Shown: positions 18,579 through 26,085 of the stretch, piece by piece | Numbering within the stretch: the first letter of the stretch is position 1 | Layout of the letters: every line of letters starts with the position of its first letter | Assembly: GCA_934725685.1 (NCBI GenBank) | Contig: CAKVBX010000004.1 | Coordinates: 1-64,000, forward strand | Direction of reading: 5' to 3' | Length of the DNA: 64,000 nt | Source: an uncultured Bacilli bacterium | GTDB lineage: Bacteria > Bacillota_I > Bacilli_A > RFN20 > CAG-288 | The notes under the pieces: model-generated | Databases searched by the model: none | What the model was told of the DNA's origin: nothing | What the model saw: the letters and a program-made list of their open reading frames with translations, nothing else | Made by a program: the position numbers and the translations under genes

Positions 18579-19512
18579 GCATCGATTCCACCTTTCTTAC
18601 AAATTCAGAAAGAACTTCCTCATAACGGACGGGGTCACTCTGTGCGGAGCAGGCATGCTCGGCACCGGGGAAGAGATATTTCACTTTGTATCCGGAAAAC
18701 GCCTGATAGATATCTTCCGAATGGTCGTTGGGAATGAAGGCATCCCCTTCTCCGTGAGCGACAAAGAGCGGAATCTCGCAGCCCTTGATATAGGTGATTG
18801 GAGATGCCTCTTTCATATGGTATCCGTGGAACAGCTTCATATAGAAGTCACACATAGGAAGGAAGAAGGGGGAAAGGTGCATCTGATGGCGGATCAGATA
18901 GCCGAAGAGCTTTCTAATAGAGCTATATCCACAGTCCTCTGCAAGGAAATCGATGTTATCCTGATACTGCACCACCTGAAGAATGGTGGCGGCCCCCATG
19001 CTTTCGCCCTGAAGGCCGAGGAAGATATCCTCCCCATAGTTCTTTCTGATATAGGCGATGATTTCGTGAAGATCGTGGGCTTCCTTATATCCCATGGTGA
19101 CATCCTTGTGGATGTTGTCTCCATGGCTTCGGTGATCGTAGAGAACGATGCTGTAACCGAGGCGATAGAACATCATGGCATATTTCAAGGAGCATTCGCG
19201 ATTGACGGAATAACCATGACAGAGGATGACGAACTTCTTTCCGTCTCCGTTCAGGGAGATGTCACCATGGATTTCGTATCCGTCTTCCATCTTCAAGGAA
19301 AAAGGCTTACGCTCCAACGCCTCTTCCCCTTCCAATAGTCCATGCTCTTTTTCTGCCTTATGGGATTCTTCTCTCGTATAGCGTTTCGGATAGGACATAT
19401 ACCGGACTAAGAACATCGGAATTATCACAAAACAGACAAGCAATGCCAATCCTAGGATGACAGCTAAGACAATCAATAAAATGTAATACCAGGCCATAGA
19501 CAAGTTCCTCAC
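18571..19512 (-). CDS. Alpha/beta hydrolase with N-terminal membrane anchor
   Basis: A 313-residue protein. Residues about 8-30 form one hydrophobic helix, so the enzyme is probably membrane-tethered with the catalytic domain outside. The hydrolase core shows VILCHGY (oxyanion region), LYDHRSHGDN, the nucleophile elbow QGESMGA, and a late VAHGEGDAFIPNDHS with the likely Asp. A C-terminal PGAEHACS supplies the His. This set matches the serine aminopeptidase / DUF-type lipase-like hydrolases; the substrate is unknown. It is first in the operon with glycerate kinase. Confidence 0.85.
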   Translation of the reverse strand: MRNLSMAWYYILLIVLAVILGLALLVCFVIIPMFLVRYMSYPKRYTREESHKAEKEHGLLEGEEALERKPFSLKMEDGYEIHGDISLNGDGKKFVILCHGYSVNRECSLKYAMMFYRLGYSIVLYDHRSHGDNIHKDVTMGYKEAHDLHEIIAYIRKNYGEDIFLGLQGESMGAATILQVVQYQDNIDFLAEDCGYSSIRKLFGYLIRHQMHLSPFFLPMCDFYMKLFHGYHMKEASPITYIKGCEIPLFVAHGEGDAFIPNDHSEDIYQAFSGYKVKYLFPGAEHACSAQSDPVRYEEVLSEFVRKVESMHE

Positions 19513-19683
19513 TGAGGATAGTTTAAGGCCCGAAAGCAGAAAAGAGAAGTGAAAATTCAGGAATAGGTTCCCTTAGAAGCAACAATGGATAGTTCTTTCC
19601 GTGATGTCCCGTTTTGATAATCGCATCAACTTCTAGAAGAAGTTGGAACACATTCCGTTTTCTTTCTCTTTTAAAACGAAAAA

Positions 19684-19714
19684 GTGCTGTCATCCTTAAG
19701 GACACAGCACTTTT
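19684..19714. terminator. Hairpin terminator after alsD
   Basis: Arms GTGCTGT and ACAGCAC flanked by AAAAA and TTTT. It lies between the alsD stop and the hydrolase gene on the minus strand; the remaining 19513-19799 gap holds no gene I can support. Confidence 0.7.
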
Positions 19715-19799
19715 CCGTTATTCAGAAAGGTGATTTTCTGATATTCCTTCCATCTCAGGGAGAGAAATTCTATTTTCTTTCCGAAAAATCGGAAACGGA

Positions 19800-20516
19800 T
19801 TACTTCTTGGAAGAACCTTCGACAGCTTTCGTCTTCTCGCGGAGATCTTCTGTGAGATTCCAGCTAGAGAATCCTTCGGTGTGCGGCAAATAGACGTTCC
19901 ATCCGTTGAGTTCGTTGAGCTTAAAGGAAACGTTCTTGCCTGAGACCTTGAGGATATGTCCACCCTTGGAAAGATCCTTGCTGAGGAAGTGGATATGCCA
20001 GCCCGGAAGGTTCATGCCCTCGACATAGTTCGGACAATAGACACCGATGACATAGCCTTCAATCTCCTCATAACCGAACTCTCTCTGATCCTTGGCAACC
20101 TTATAAAGCGGTTCATAAGGTTCTTCCTGTCTGAAGCAGGAACGGACACGGACGGAGAAAGTCCCTTCCATCTTGATCATATAGAAGTAGTTATGGGAAG
20201 GAAGATAAGCTTCCATCTCCTTCTTGAATCCTTCGATATCATCAAAGGAGACCTGGTGTTCTTCGGCACTCTCATCGAAATGGCAGACGGTGGAGAAAGG
20301 AAGTCTGTCGTCATCCTTCATCGGATAGACTTTGCCGTCAGCTCTGCCGTTATAGGCTTTGCCACCGAAGATGATGGCTTCTCCATCAAGTCCGTGGTAG
20401 GTACCGATACCAATATTGCCTTCCTTGAGAAGGTCCTTCACGGTGACTTCCCCGTGATAATCCCCCATCATCAGACTGTTCAGCGTACCGACCTGGAATA
20501 ACTTGTTTTCTTTCAT
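19800..20516 (-). CDS. alsD: Alpha-acetolactate decarboxylase
   Basis: A 238-residue zinc enzyme converting acetolactate to acetoin. The N-terminal FQVGTLNSLMMGDYHG, the GTYHGLDGE segment and the zinc site GWHIHFLSKDLSKGGH (three histidines) are diagnostic. It lies 11 bases after a KdgT-type permease gene and a PucR/CdaR regulator is divergent from the pair. No acetolactate synthase is in the window. Acetoin formation usually balances pyruvate and acid stress, so pairing with a permease for small carboxylates would be logical but is inference. Confidence 0.96.
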   Translation of the reverse strand: MKENKLFQVGTLNSLMMGDYHGEVTVKDLLKEGNIGIGTYHGLDGEAIIFGGKAYNGRADGKVYPMKDDDRLPFSTVCHFDESAEEHQVSFDDIEGFKKEMEAYLPSHNYFYMIKMEGTFSVRVRSCFRQEEPYEPLYKVAKDQREFGYEEIEGYVIGVYCPNYVEGMNLPGWHIHFLSKDLSKGGHILKVSGKNVSFKLNELNGWNVYLPHTEGFSSWNLTEDLREKTKAVEGSSKK

Positions 20517-20527
20517 GGTATAACCTC

Positions 20528-21766
20528 CTAGTTTTCCTTTCCTTCGTTTTCCCTTTGGGAATTATGATGGAATATCTTCTTGTACATTTCATGATTGTGA
20601 TGATGCGTATGGTAAATGCCGTTTTCATCATACACCGCTTCGAGAAGTTCCGGATGGGATTGAGAGAAGACTCTCTTCGGATCTTCCATCTTATCCTTCT
20701 GGTGAGACTTGAAGTAGAAGTTCATTACCCACTTGGTGAAGAACGGATCGAGAATGTTGGTGATGAGAAGGACAACGGCAAGAATCAGAACCGCATCGGA
20801 AGCGAGATCCTGCGTATAGGTGATACCGCCGAAGCTGTATCCGACAAACATGGCAGGAATGGATAAAGAGACACCGGCAAGGGAAGCGGAACCGACGGAA
20901 GCATAGCCCGGTCTCTTTAAGGCAAAGCGGTCGACAACATACGGAATGATCAGCGTTACCGCCCAGAAAATTAGGGTGAGGACGATGGCGGCAATCCAGA
21001 CCTTGCCATCGGAGAAAGCCTTGGCGAGGTTGATGGTGGAACCGAACTGGAAACCTAAGAACGGAAGAAGAATCGTATTGCCGCCCTTGAAGACCTCACG
21101 AATCTTCGAATCGAGGTTTCCGAGGAGGAAGCCGAGAAGGAACGGTAAGAGCAAGGAGATAATCTGCATAATCTTGCTGAGCATTCCCGCATCGCCGGCG
21201 CTCGTACCGAGTGCGGAGATAACGATGAAAGGAAGCAGCGGCATGGAGAGGATCAGCATAATCGGGAAGGTTGCGCGGTCGGAGTTATCGGCATAGGGAG
21301 GGATGATTCCCATGTAGAGGGCAGCATTGGCACTGGTGACACAGACACAGAAGGTGACAGGATCGATGCCCAAGAATCCCTGCGGACAGAAGAGGAAGAC
21401 AAGGACAGAGAGGATATAGGCGGGTAAAAGTCTGGCCAAGATGATCCGGATGCCCCGCTTGAAGACATCGACGAAGTCATGCGGCTTGATCATGGTTCCG
21501 GTGCAGAAGAGCATCAGACCGATGATGAGCATCTGTCCGGTCTTACCGAAGAGATCCTTCATCGGGTTGCCGAGGAATTCATAGAGGGTGAGACCTTCTC
21601 CCGGCTTCCCGGTGCCGAGTCCACAGGCGATGCAGATGGAGCAGATGATGGCATTGAGAACTAACGGAACGAACATCGTTCCGGCAGGAATCTTGTTCAG
21701 GAATTTCCAGATACCGATTCCTTGAAATGGTTTCTTTTCTTTTTTGTTTTGATTTTCGTTTTCCAT
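20528..21766 (-). CDS. KdgT-family 2-keto-3-deoxygluconate permease-like transporter
   Basis: A 412-residue membrane protein with about ten helices resembling KdgT: KIPAGTMFVPLVLNA near the N-terminus, FCTGTMIKP and ALYMGIIPPYAD. KdgT imports 2-keto-3-deoxygluconate with a proton. The C-terminal tail (about 365-412) is soluble and contains a His-rich stretch (THHHNHEMYKKIFHHN) that is not typical. Because it is co-transcribed with alsD rather than with sugar-acid catabolic genes, its substrate may differ. Confidence 0.75.
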   Translation of the reverse strand: MENENQNKKEKKPFQGIGIWKFLNKIPAGTMFVPLVLNAIICSICIACGLGTGKPGEGLTLYEFLGNPMKDLFGKTGQMLIIGLMLFCTGTMIKPHDFVDVFKRGIRIILARLLPAYILSVLVFLFCPQGFLGIDPVTFCVCVTSANAALYMGIIPPYADNSDRATFPIMLILSMPLLPFIVISALGTSAGDAGMLSKIMQIISLLLPFLLGFLLGNLDSKIREVFKGGNTILLPFLGFQFGSTINLAKAFSDGKVWIAAIVLTLIFWAVTLIIPYVVDRFALKRPGYASVGSASLAGVSLSIPAMFVGYSFGGITYTQDLASDAVLILAVVLLITNILDPFFTKWVMNFYFKSHQKDKMEDPKRVFSQSHPELLEAVYDENGIYHTHHHNHEMYKKIFHHNSQRENEGKEN

Positions 21767-21841
21767 AAATGAATTGATAGTTTTTCTGTTCTTCCCGACC
21801 GGTCTTAGAAAGAACGCAAAAGATTGTATTCCACTGATTGG

Positions 21842-21870
21842 TTGAAAAGTAGAGTCCTTGGTGCTAAAAT
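21842..21870 (+). promoter_or_regulatory. Promoter of the PucR-type regulator
   Basis: TTGAAA (21842-21847), 17 bases, TAAAAT (21865-21870), with the start codon 31 bases further on after an AGGAG site. Confidence 0.7.
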
Positions 21871-21901
21871 TTCGGTATGTTTTTGTGCTAGGAGACTAAA
21901 T

Positions 21902-23074
21902 ATGGACTTGTACCAGAAAATGTTGACCTTCGAAGAGAATGCCAAGGACCTACCCGATCTGTTACGGGAATTCTATGAGCTCATCCCCTCTCCGATGGCC
22001 GTCATCGACGAGAACTACGATATCGTCGCCCACTTTGTCCTCAATGAGACGACGGCAGACTCCCTTTATAACGATACGATGAAAGTCGGCCACTGGAACG
22101 TAGAGATCATCAACGAAGTCCTCGAAAGATTTGAAAAAGAACAAAAGGACACCGTCCTTCACATCTTCGACGGCAGGAAGCGTCTCTTCTATCGGATTAG
22201 AAAAGAGGCGGCCGTGCTTGGCTATCTCGTCCTAATCGAGACGGTTCAGCCGCTCGAGGAGATCGACGGAGAACTCCTCTATCATTTCGGAAGGCTGATT
22301 GCCAAAGAACTCACCGGCCACAGAAAAGAGGAGACCCGTTCGAAGAAGACCAGTTTTCTCTCCTCTCTGCTCGGCTCCTCCTTTGCAAGCAGGGACGTGA
22401 TGGAGAAAAAAAGGGAGACGGAACACATCGATATCCAAACGATTTCCTCGCTTCTACTTCTTTCCATGCATGGACTCTCAGCCAACCGTTACCGCCTTTT
22501 CGAGCAAGACCTCTCCTCCAAGTTTCCGGATGCCACCATCCTCTACCGGGAAAAATTCGTTCTTCTTTTCGCCCCATCCCTGAAAGAAGACGAGATGCTT
22601 TACTTCCTCGAAAAATATCATGTTCATGCCCTCTATCTTAAGGCAATCACAGATTTTTTCCTCCTTCCCTTCCTTTATCAGTGTGCGAAGAACCTCCTCA
22701 CCTATCTTTCCTGGAAAAAGAAAGAGGATCTTCTGTTCTATGAAGAACAATACCGTTTTCTCTTCCCTCTGCTCGGTTATGAGAAGAGAGAAGAGCTCGC
22801 GCTGATGGTGCTTCCGGAAATCAAAACACTCCACGACTATGACAGAGAACACAGCAAGGACTACTGTAAGACCCTGCTTGTCTATCTCGAAAAGGGGCGT
22901 TCCCTCAAGGAAGCCTGTCACACCTTGAATTACCACAAGAACACCATCACCTATCGGCTGAACCAGATGAAGGAGAAGTTCGCCGTGGACGCCTTCGATT
23001 CCAGGCAATCCCTCTCCTATACCGTCTCCCTTCTAATCCTCGATTACCTCTCCATGACGGGAACGGAGAATTAG
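21902..23074 (+). CDS. PucR/CdaR-type transcriptional regulator
   Basis: A 390-residue regulator. The C-terminus (about 325-385) carries the family helix-turn-helix with KGRSLKEACHTLNYHKNTITYRLNQ. The N-terminal 120 residues look like a sensor-type domain and the middle is GGDEF-like-remnant sequence as usual for CdaR. An upstream ATG at 21824 is in frame but lies before the promoter -10 box; the ATG at 21902 has AGGAG at correct spacing. It is divergent from kdgT-like/alsD, which it probably activates in response to a carboxylate. Confidence 0.83.
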   Translation: MDLYQKMLTFEENAKDLPDLLREFYELIPSPMAVIDENYDIVAHFVLNETTADSLYNDTMKVGHWNVEIINEVLERFEKEQKDTVLHIFDGRKRLFYRIRKEAAVLGYLVLIETVQPLEEIDGELLYHFGRLIAKELTGHRKEETRSKKTSFLSSLLGSSFASRDVMEKKRETEHIDIQTISSLLLLSMHGLSANRYRLFEQDLSSKFPDATILYREKFVLLFAPSLKEDEMLYFLEKYHVHALYLKAITDFFLLPFLYQCAKNLLTYLSWKKKEDLLFYEEQYRFLFPLLGYEKREELALMVLPEIKTLHDYDREHSKDYCKTLLVYLEKGRSLKEACHTLNYHKNTITYRLNQMKEKFAVDAFDSRQSLSYTVSLLILDYLSMTGTEN

Positions 23075-23098
23075 CGACAAAACACAGGGAAAAGCGGA

Positions 23099-23104
23099 TA
23101 TAAT
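23099..23104 (+). promoter_or_regulatory. -10 box immediately before dnaE (leaderless candidate)
   Basis: A perfect TATAAT ends six bases before the dnaE ATG, and no Shine-Dalgarno sequence is present. Transcription would start at or next to the ATG. A partial -35 (GCGACA at 23074-23079) is weak. Confidence 0.5.
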
Positions 23105-23110
23105 ATAGGC

Positions 23111-26020
23111 ATGGAATACATACAGCTTTCTGCAACGACCGCCTATGAGTTCTCTCACTCCATCCTCTCCCCGGAGAGCTATGCGAAAAGGGCAACGGAA
23201 CTCGGTTACAGCGCCATCGCCGTCACGGATGATACGATCCGCTGTTTTCCTTCGTTCGAGAAAGCCTGTCAGAAAAACGGAATCCGTCCGATTTTCGGAC
23301 TCCGCTGTTCCTTATTGAGTTCCTTAGGAAAACCCTATTCCGGTTATCTCTACATCAGAAACGAAACAGGCTACCATAACCTCCTTGCCCTGATGGCGAA
23401 CGGAAAAAGCTTCGGTACCGCCTTACTTTCGAAACATCACGAAGGGCTCTTCCTCCTCCTTCAGGCGGACAGTGAAGTCTTCTTCCATGAATATTTCCTC
23501 AGTTCCATCTCTCCGGATGTCTTTGCCTATCAGAAAATCTTCGGACAGGATTTCGCCTTCGGTATCACCCTTCGCTGTAAGGAAGACCGGGAGGAAGCGC
23601 CTGTCTTCTATGAATACTGCGACCGAAATTCCTACCCAGTCTTCCCCTTCCCGGAGGTGAAATACCTCACAAAGAAGGATGGACTCCTCTTCCATCTCTA
23701 TCAGTCAGGAATGAAGAAGGAACTATATGCCGAAAGCGAAGAAGACCCCTATTTCCTGCTCTCCCCGAATACACTCGAGAGTCTCTATCGGAAAGAGGAT
23801 ATCGAAAGAATGGAGACAGTCTTTTCCACATTCTCCTTCTCCTTCCTACAAAAACGTGGTTCCTATATCCATATCGAAGGGGATAAGGAAAAACTGAGAG
23901 CCAAAGCTGAGGAAGGACTCAAAAGGCGAAAAAAAAAGAATGACGAATACCAAAAGCGGCTCGACTACGAACTCTCCGTCATCGAGAGCATGGATTTTTC
24001 CTCCTACTTCCTTTTAGTGGAAGACTATGTCTCCTTTGCTAGGAGAAGCGGAATCAAAGTCGGTCCAGGAAGAGGATCGGCAGGTGGTTCCTTAGTTTCC
24101 TATTGCTTAGGCATCACCGATATCGATCCCATTCTTTATGACCTCTCCTTCGAACGATTTCTCAATCCGAAGAGAAAGACCATGCCGGATATCGATATCG
24201 ACTTTGAGGACGACAGAAGAAACGAAGTCGTCCGTTATCTCGAAAACCGTTACGGAGAAGACAAGGTCAGCACCATCCGGACTTATGTCACTCTGAGGCC
24301 GAGAAGTGCCCTCAACCTCATCGGTCCCGCATTGGGCATTCAGGATAACCGCATCAAGAAAATCACTTCCCTCATCCAGGATAACGCCAAGACCTTTGAA
24401 GAGGCACTCGACCAATCCTGGAAAGGAAGACGTCTTGCCGAACTTCTAAAGGATCCCTATTACCGGGATTTCGTCGACAAAGCAAAGGGTCTTCTCTCCC
24501 TTCCCATCAACACTTCCTTTCATGCGCCGGGTGTCATCCTGAGCGAAGAGAAAATCAGCAAGGAATGTCCAAGGGAACACCTCGATTCCGGAACGGTCGA
24601 ATTCGAATACCCCTATATGGAAGAGATGGGATATCTCAAGATGGATATTCTCCCCTTGAGTACCCTCACCTTCATCAAGGATATCGAAAGCCGGATTCAG
24701 CGGTCCGGGGAAAACATACCATCGATAGAAGAGCATCTCGATGACGAAAAAACTTTCGTTTTGCTCAACAAGCTTCATTTAGGAAGCATCTTCCAGCTCG
24801 ATGCCACAATCGGTATGGCTGATACCATCAAAGAAGTCAAGCCGAAGCGATTCTATGATATTCCAGCAATTCTTGCTCTCTACCGTCCGGGTCCGAAGGA
24901 TTATATCCCCACCTATGCAAGAAGAAAGAACGGAAAAGAACCGGTCGTCTACGCCGATCAGAGGCTTGAGGATGTTCTAAAGGAAACATATGGCATCATG
25001 GTCTATCAGGAACAGGTCATGAAGTCCCTGATGGTCTTAGCCGGATTCTCTGCAGGGGATAGTGACCTCTTCCGAAGAGCCATTTCCAAGAAGAACATCA
25101 GTAAGATGAAAGAATACCAGGGTGAGTTCCTGAAAGGCTGTAAGAAAAACGGCATCGACGAAGAGAAGGCCATGAAAATTTATCAGGACATCGAGAAATT
25201 CGCCAATTACGGTTTCAACAAATCCCACGCCTACTCCTATGCTTTCCTCACCTATCAGCTTCTCTATTACAAAGCCCATTATCCCAAGGCCTTCTATGCT
25301 AGTGCCTTCCATCAGCACGCCTTTTCCTCCGTGACCGGCATCAACATGATGAAGGAAATCCGGGAGATGGGACTTCACTTCCACCTCCCTGACTTAGCGC
25401 ACTCCGACAAAGAGGACATTGTCTTTACGGAAGAGTTTGTCTATCTTCCTTTCTCCGCCATTTCCTCTGCCGACAAGAAAATCATCGACATCCTGATTGA
25501 GGAGCGTGATAAAAAAGCCTTTGTCTCCTTCTATGATGTCCTTCTGAGATTGCAGAAAAGTCTTGCCGACTACGACAATCGGAACCTCATTCCACTCATC
25601 GATGCCGGTGTCTTCGACTCCCTGAAAAAGAACCGCACCGGACTGAAGAATCACCTTTCACAATACCACGACTTTGCCAAAATGTCCTTCGATGAAAGCA
25701 TGCTTCCCGAAATCGAGGAAGAAAAAGGAAATCCGGGTCTCACCCTCCTCTACGAAAAAGCGAGAGTCGGCCTCATCCTCTCAAGAAAGATCTCCTCGCT
25801 CGGAAAGAAAGCGGGATACGAAACCTTCCTTGTCGGAGACACCTCCTACCTCGAGAGTGAGCACATGCTCACCGTGGAAAGTGAGACGAAGAGTTATCTC
25901 GTCGTTCTCCCGGAAAGCATCCCGGCGAAGAAAGGAGACCTCCTCCTTCTTCCTTCCGATACGAATTTCTACCAAAAACGCATCTATCCGAAGCGTTTCC
26001 AACACTATAAAAACAGCTGA
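23111..26020 (+). CDS. dnaE: DNA polymerase III alpha subunit, DnaE type (short)
   Basis: A 969-residue C-family polymerase, shorter than the 1100 or so residues usual in Bacillus. It lacks a 3'-5' exonuclease and works beside PolC, probably in primer extension. Order: N-terminal PHP domain (1-200), polymerase core with KVGPGRGSAGGS and the catalytic MPDIDIDFEDD (near 360), fingers with YRPGPKD and YGIMVYQEQVM, and a C-terminal region. The PHP domain lacks the metal-binding HxH: the first strand reads YIQLSATTAYEF. The OB domain typical of DnaE seems reduced, which explains the length. It is first in a dnaE-polA-mutM/coaE cluster. Confidence 0.95.
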   Translation: MEYIQLSATTAYEFSHSILSPESYAKRATELGYSAIAVTDDTIRCFPSFEKACQKNGIRPIFGLRCSLLSSLGKPYSGYLYIRNETGYHNLLALMANGKSFGTALLSKHHEGLFLLLQADSEVFFHEYFLSSISPDVFAYQKIFGQDFAFGITLRCKEDREEAPVFYEYCDRNSYPVFPFPEVKYLTKKDGLLFHLYQSGMKKELYAESEEDPYFLLSPNTLESLYRKEDIERMETVFSTFSFSFLQKRGSYIHIEGDKEKLRAKAEEGLKRRKKKNDEYQKRLDYELSVIESMDFSSYFLLVEDYVSFARRSGIKVGPGRGSAGGSLVSYCLGITDIDPILYDLSFERFLNPKRKTMPDIDIDFEDDRRNEVVRYLENRYGEDKVSTIRTYVTLRPRSALNLIGPALGIQDNRIKKITSLIQDNAKTFEEALDQSWKGRRLAELLKDPYYRDFVDKAKGLLSLPINTSFHAPGVILSEEKISKECPREHLDSGTVEFEYPYMEEMGYLKMDILPLSTLTFIKDIESRIQRSGENIPSIEEHLDDEKTFVLLNKLHLGSIFQLDATIGMADTIKEVKPKRFYDIPAILALYRPGPKDYIPTYARRKNGKEPVVYADQRLEDVLKETYGIMVYQEQVMKSLMVLAGFSAGDSDLFRRAISKKNISKMKEYQGEFLKGCKKNGIDEEKAMKIYQDIEKFANYGFNKSHAYSYAFLTYQLLYYKAHYPKAFYASAFHQHAFSSVTGINMMKEIREMGLHFHLPDLAHSDKEDIVFTEEFVYLPFSAISSADKKIIDILIEERDKKAFVSFYDVLLRLQKSLADYDNRNLIPLIDAGVFDSLKKNRTGLKNHLSQYHDFAKMSFDESMLPEIEEEKGNPGLTLLYEKARVGLILSRKISSLGKKAGYETFLVGDTSYLESEHMLTVESETKSYLVVLPESIPAKKGDLLLLPSDTNFYQKRIYPKRFQHYKNS

Positions 26021-26085
26021 GCCGAAATCCCCATCAAGGAGGCAGTGCCATCGGGGAAAAGACAGAAAGCACTGAATCATACACC

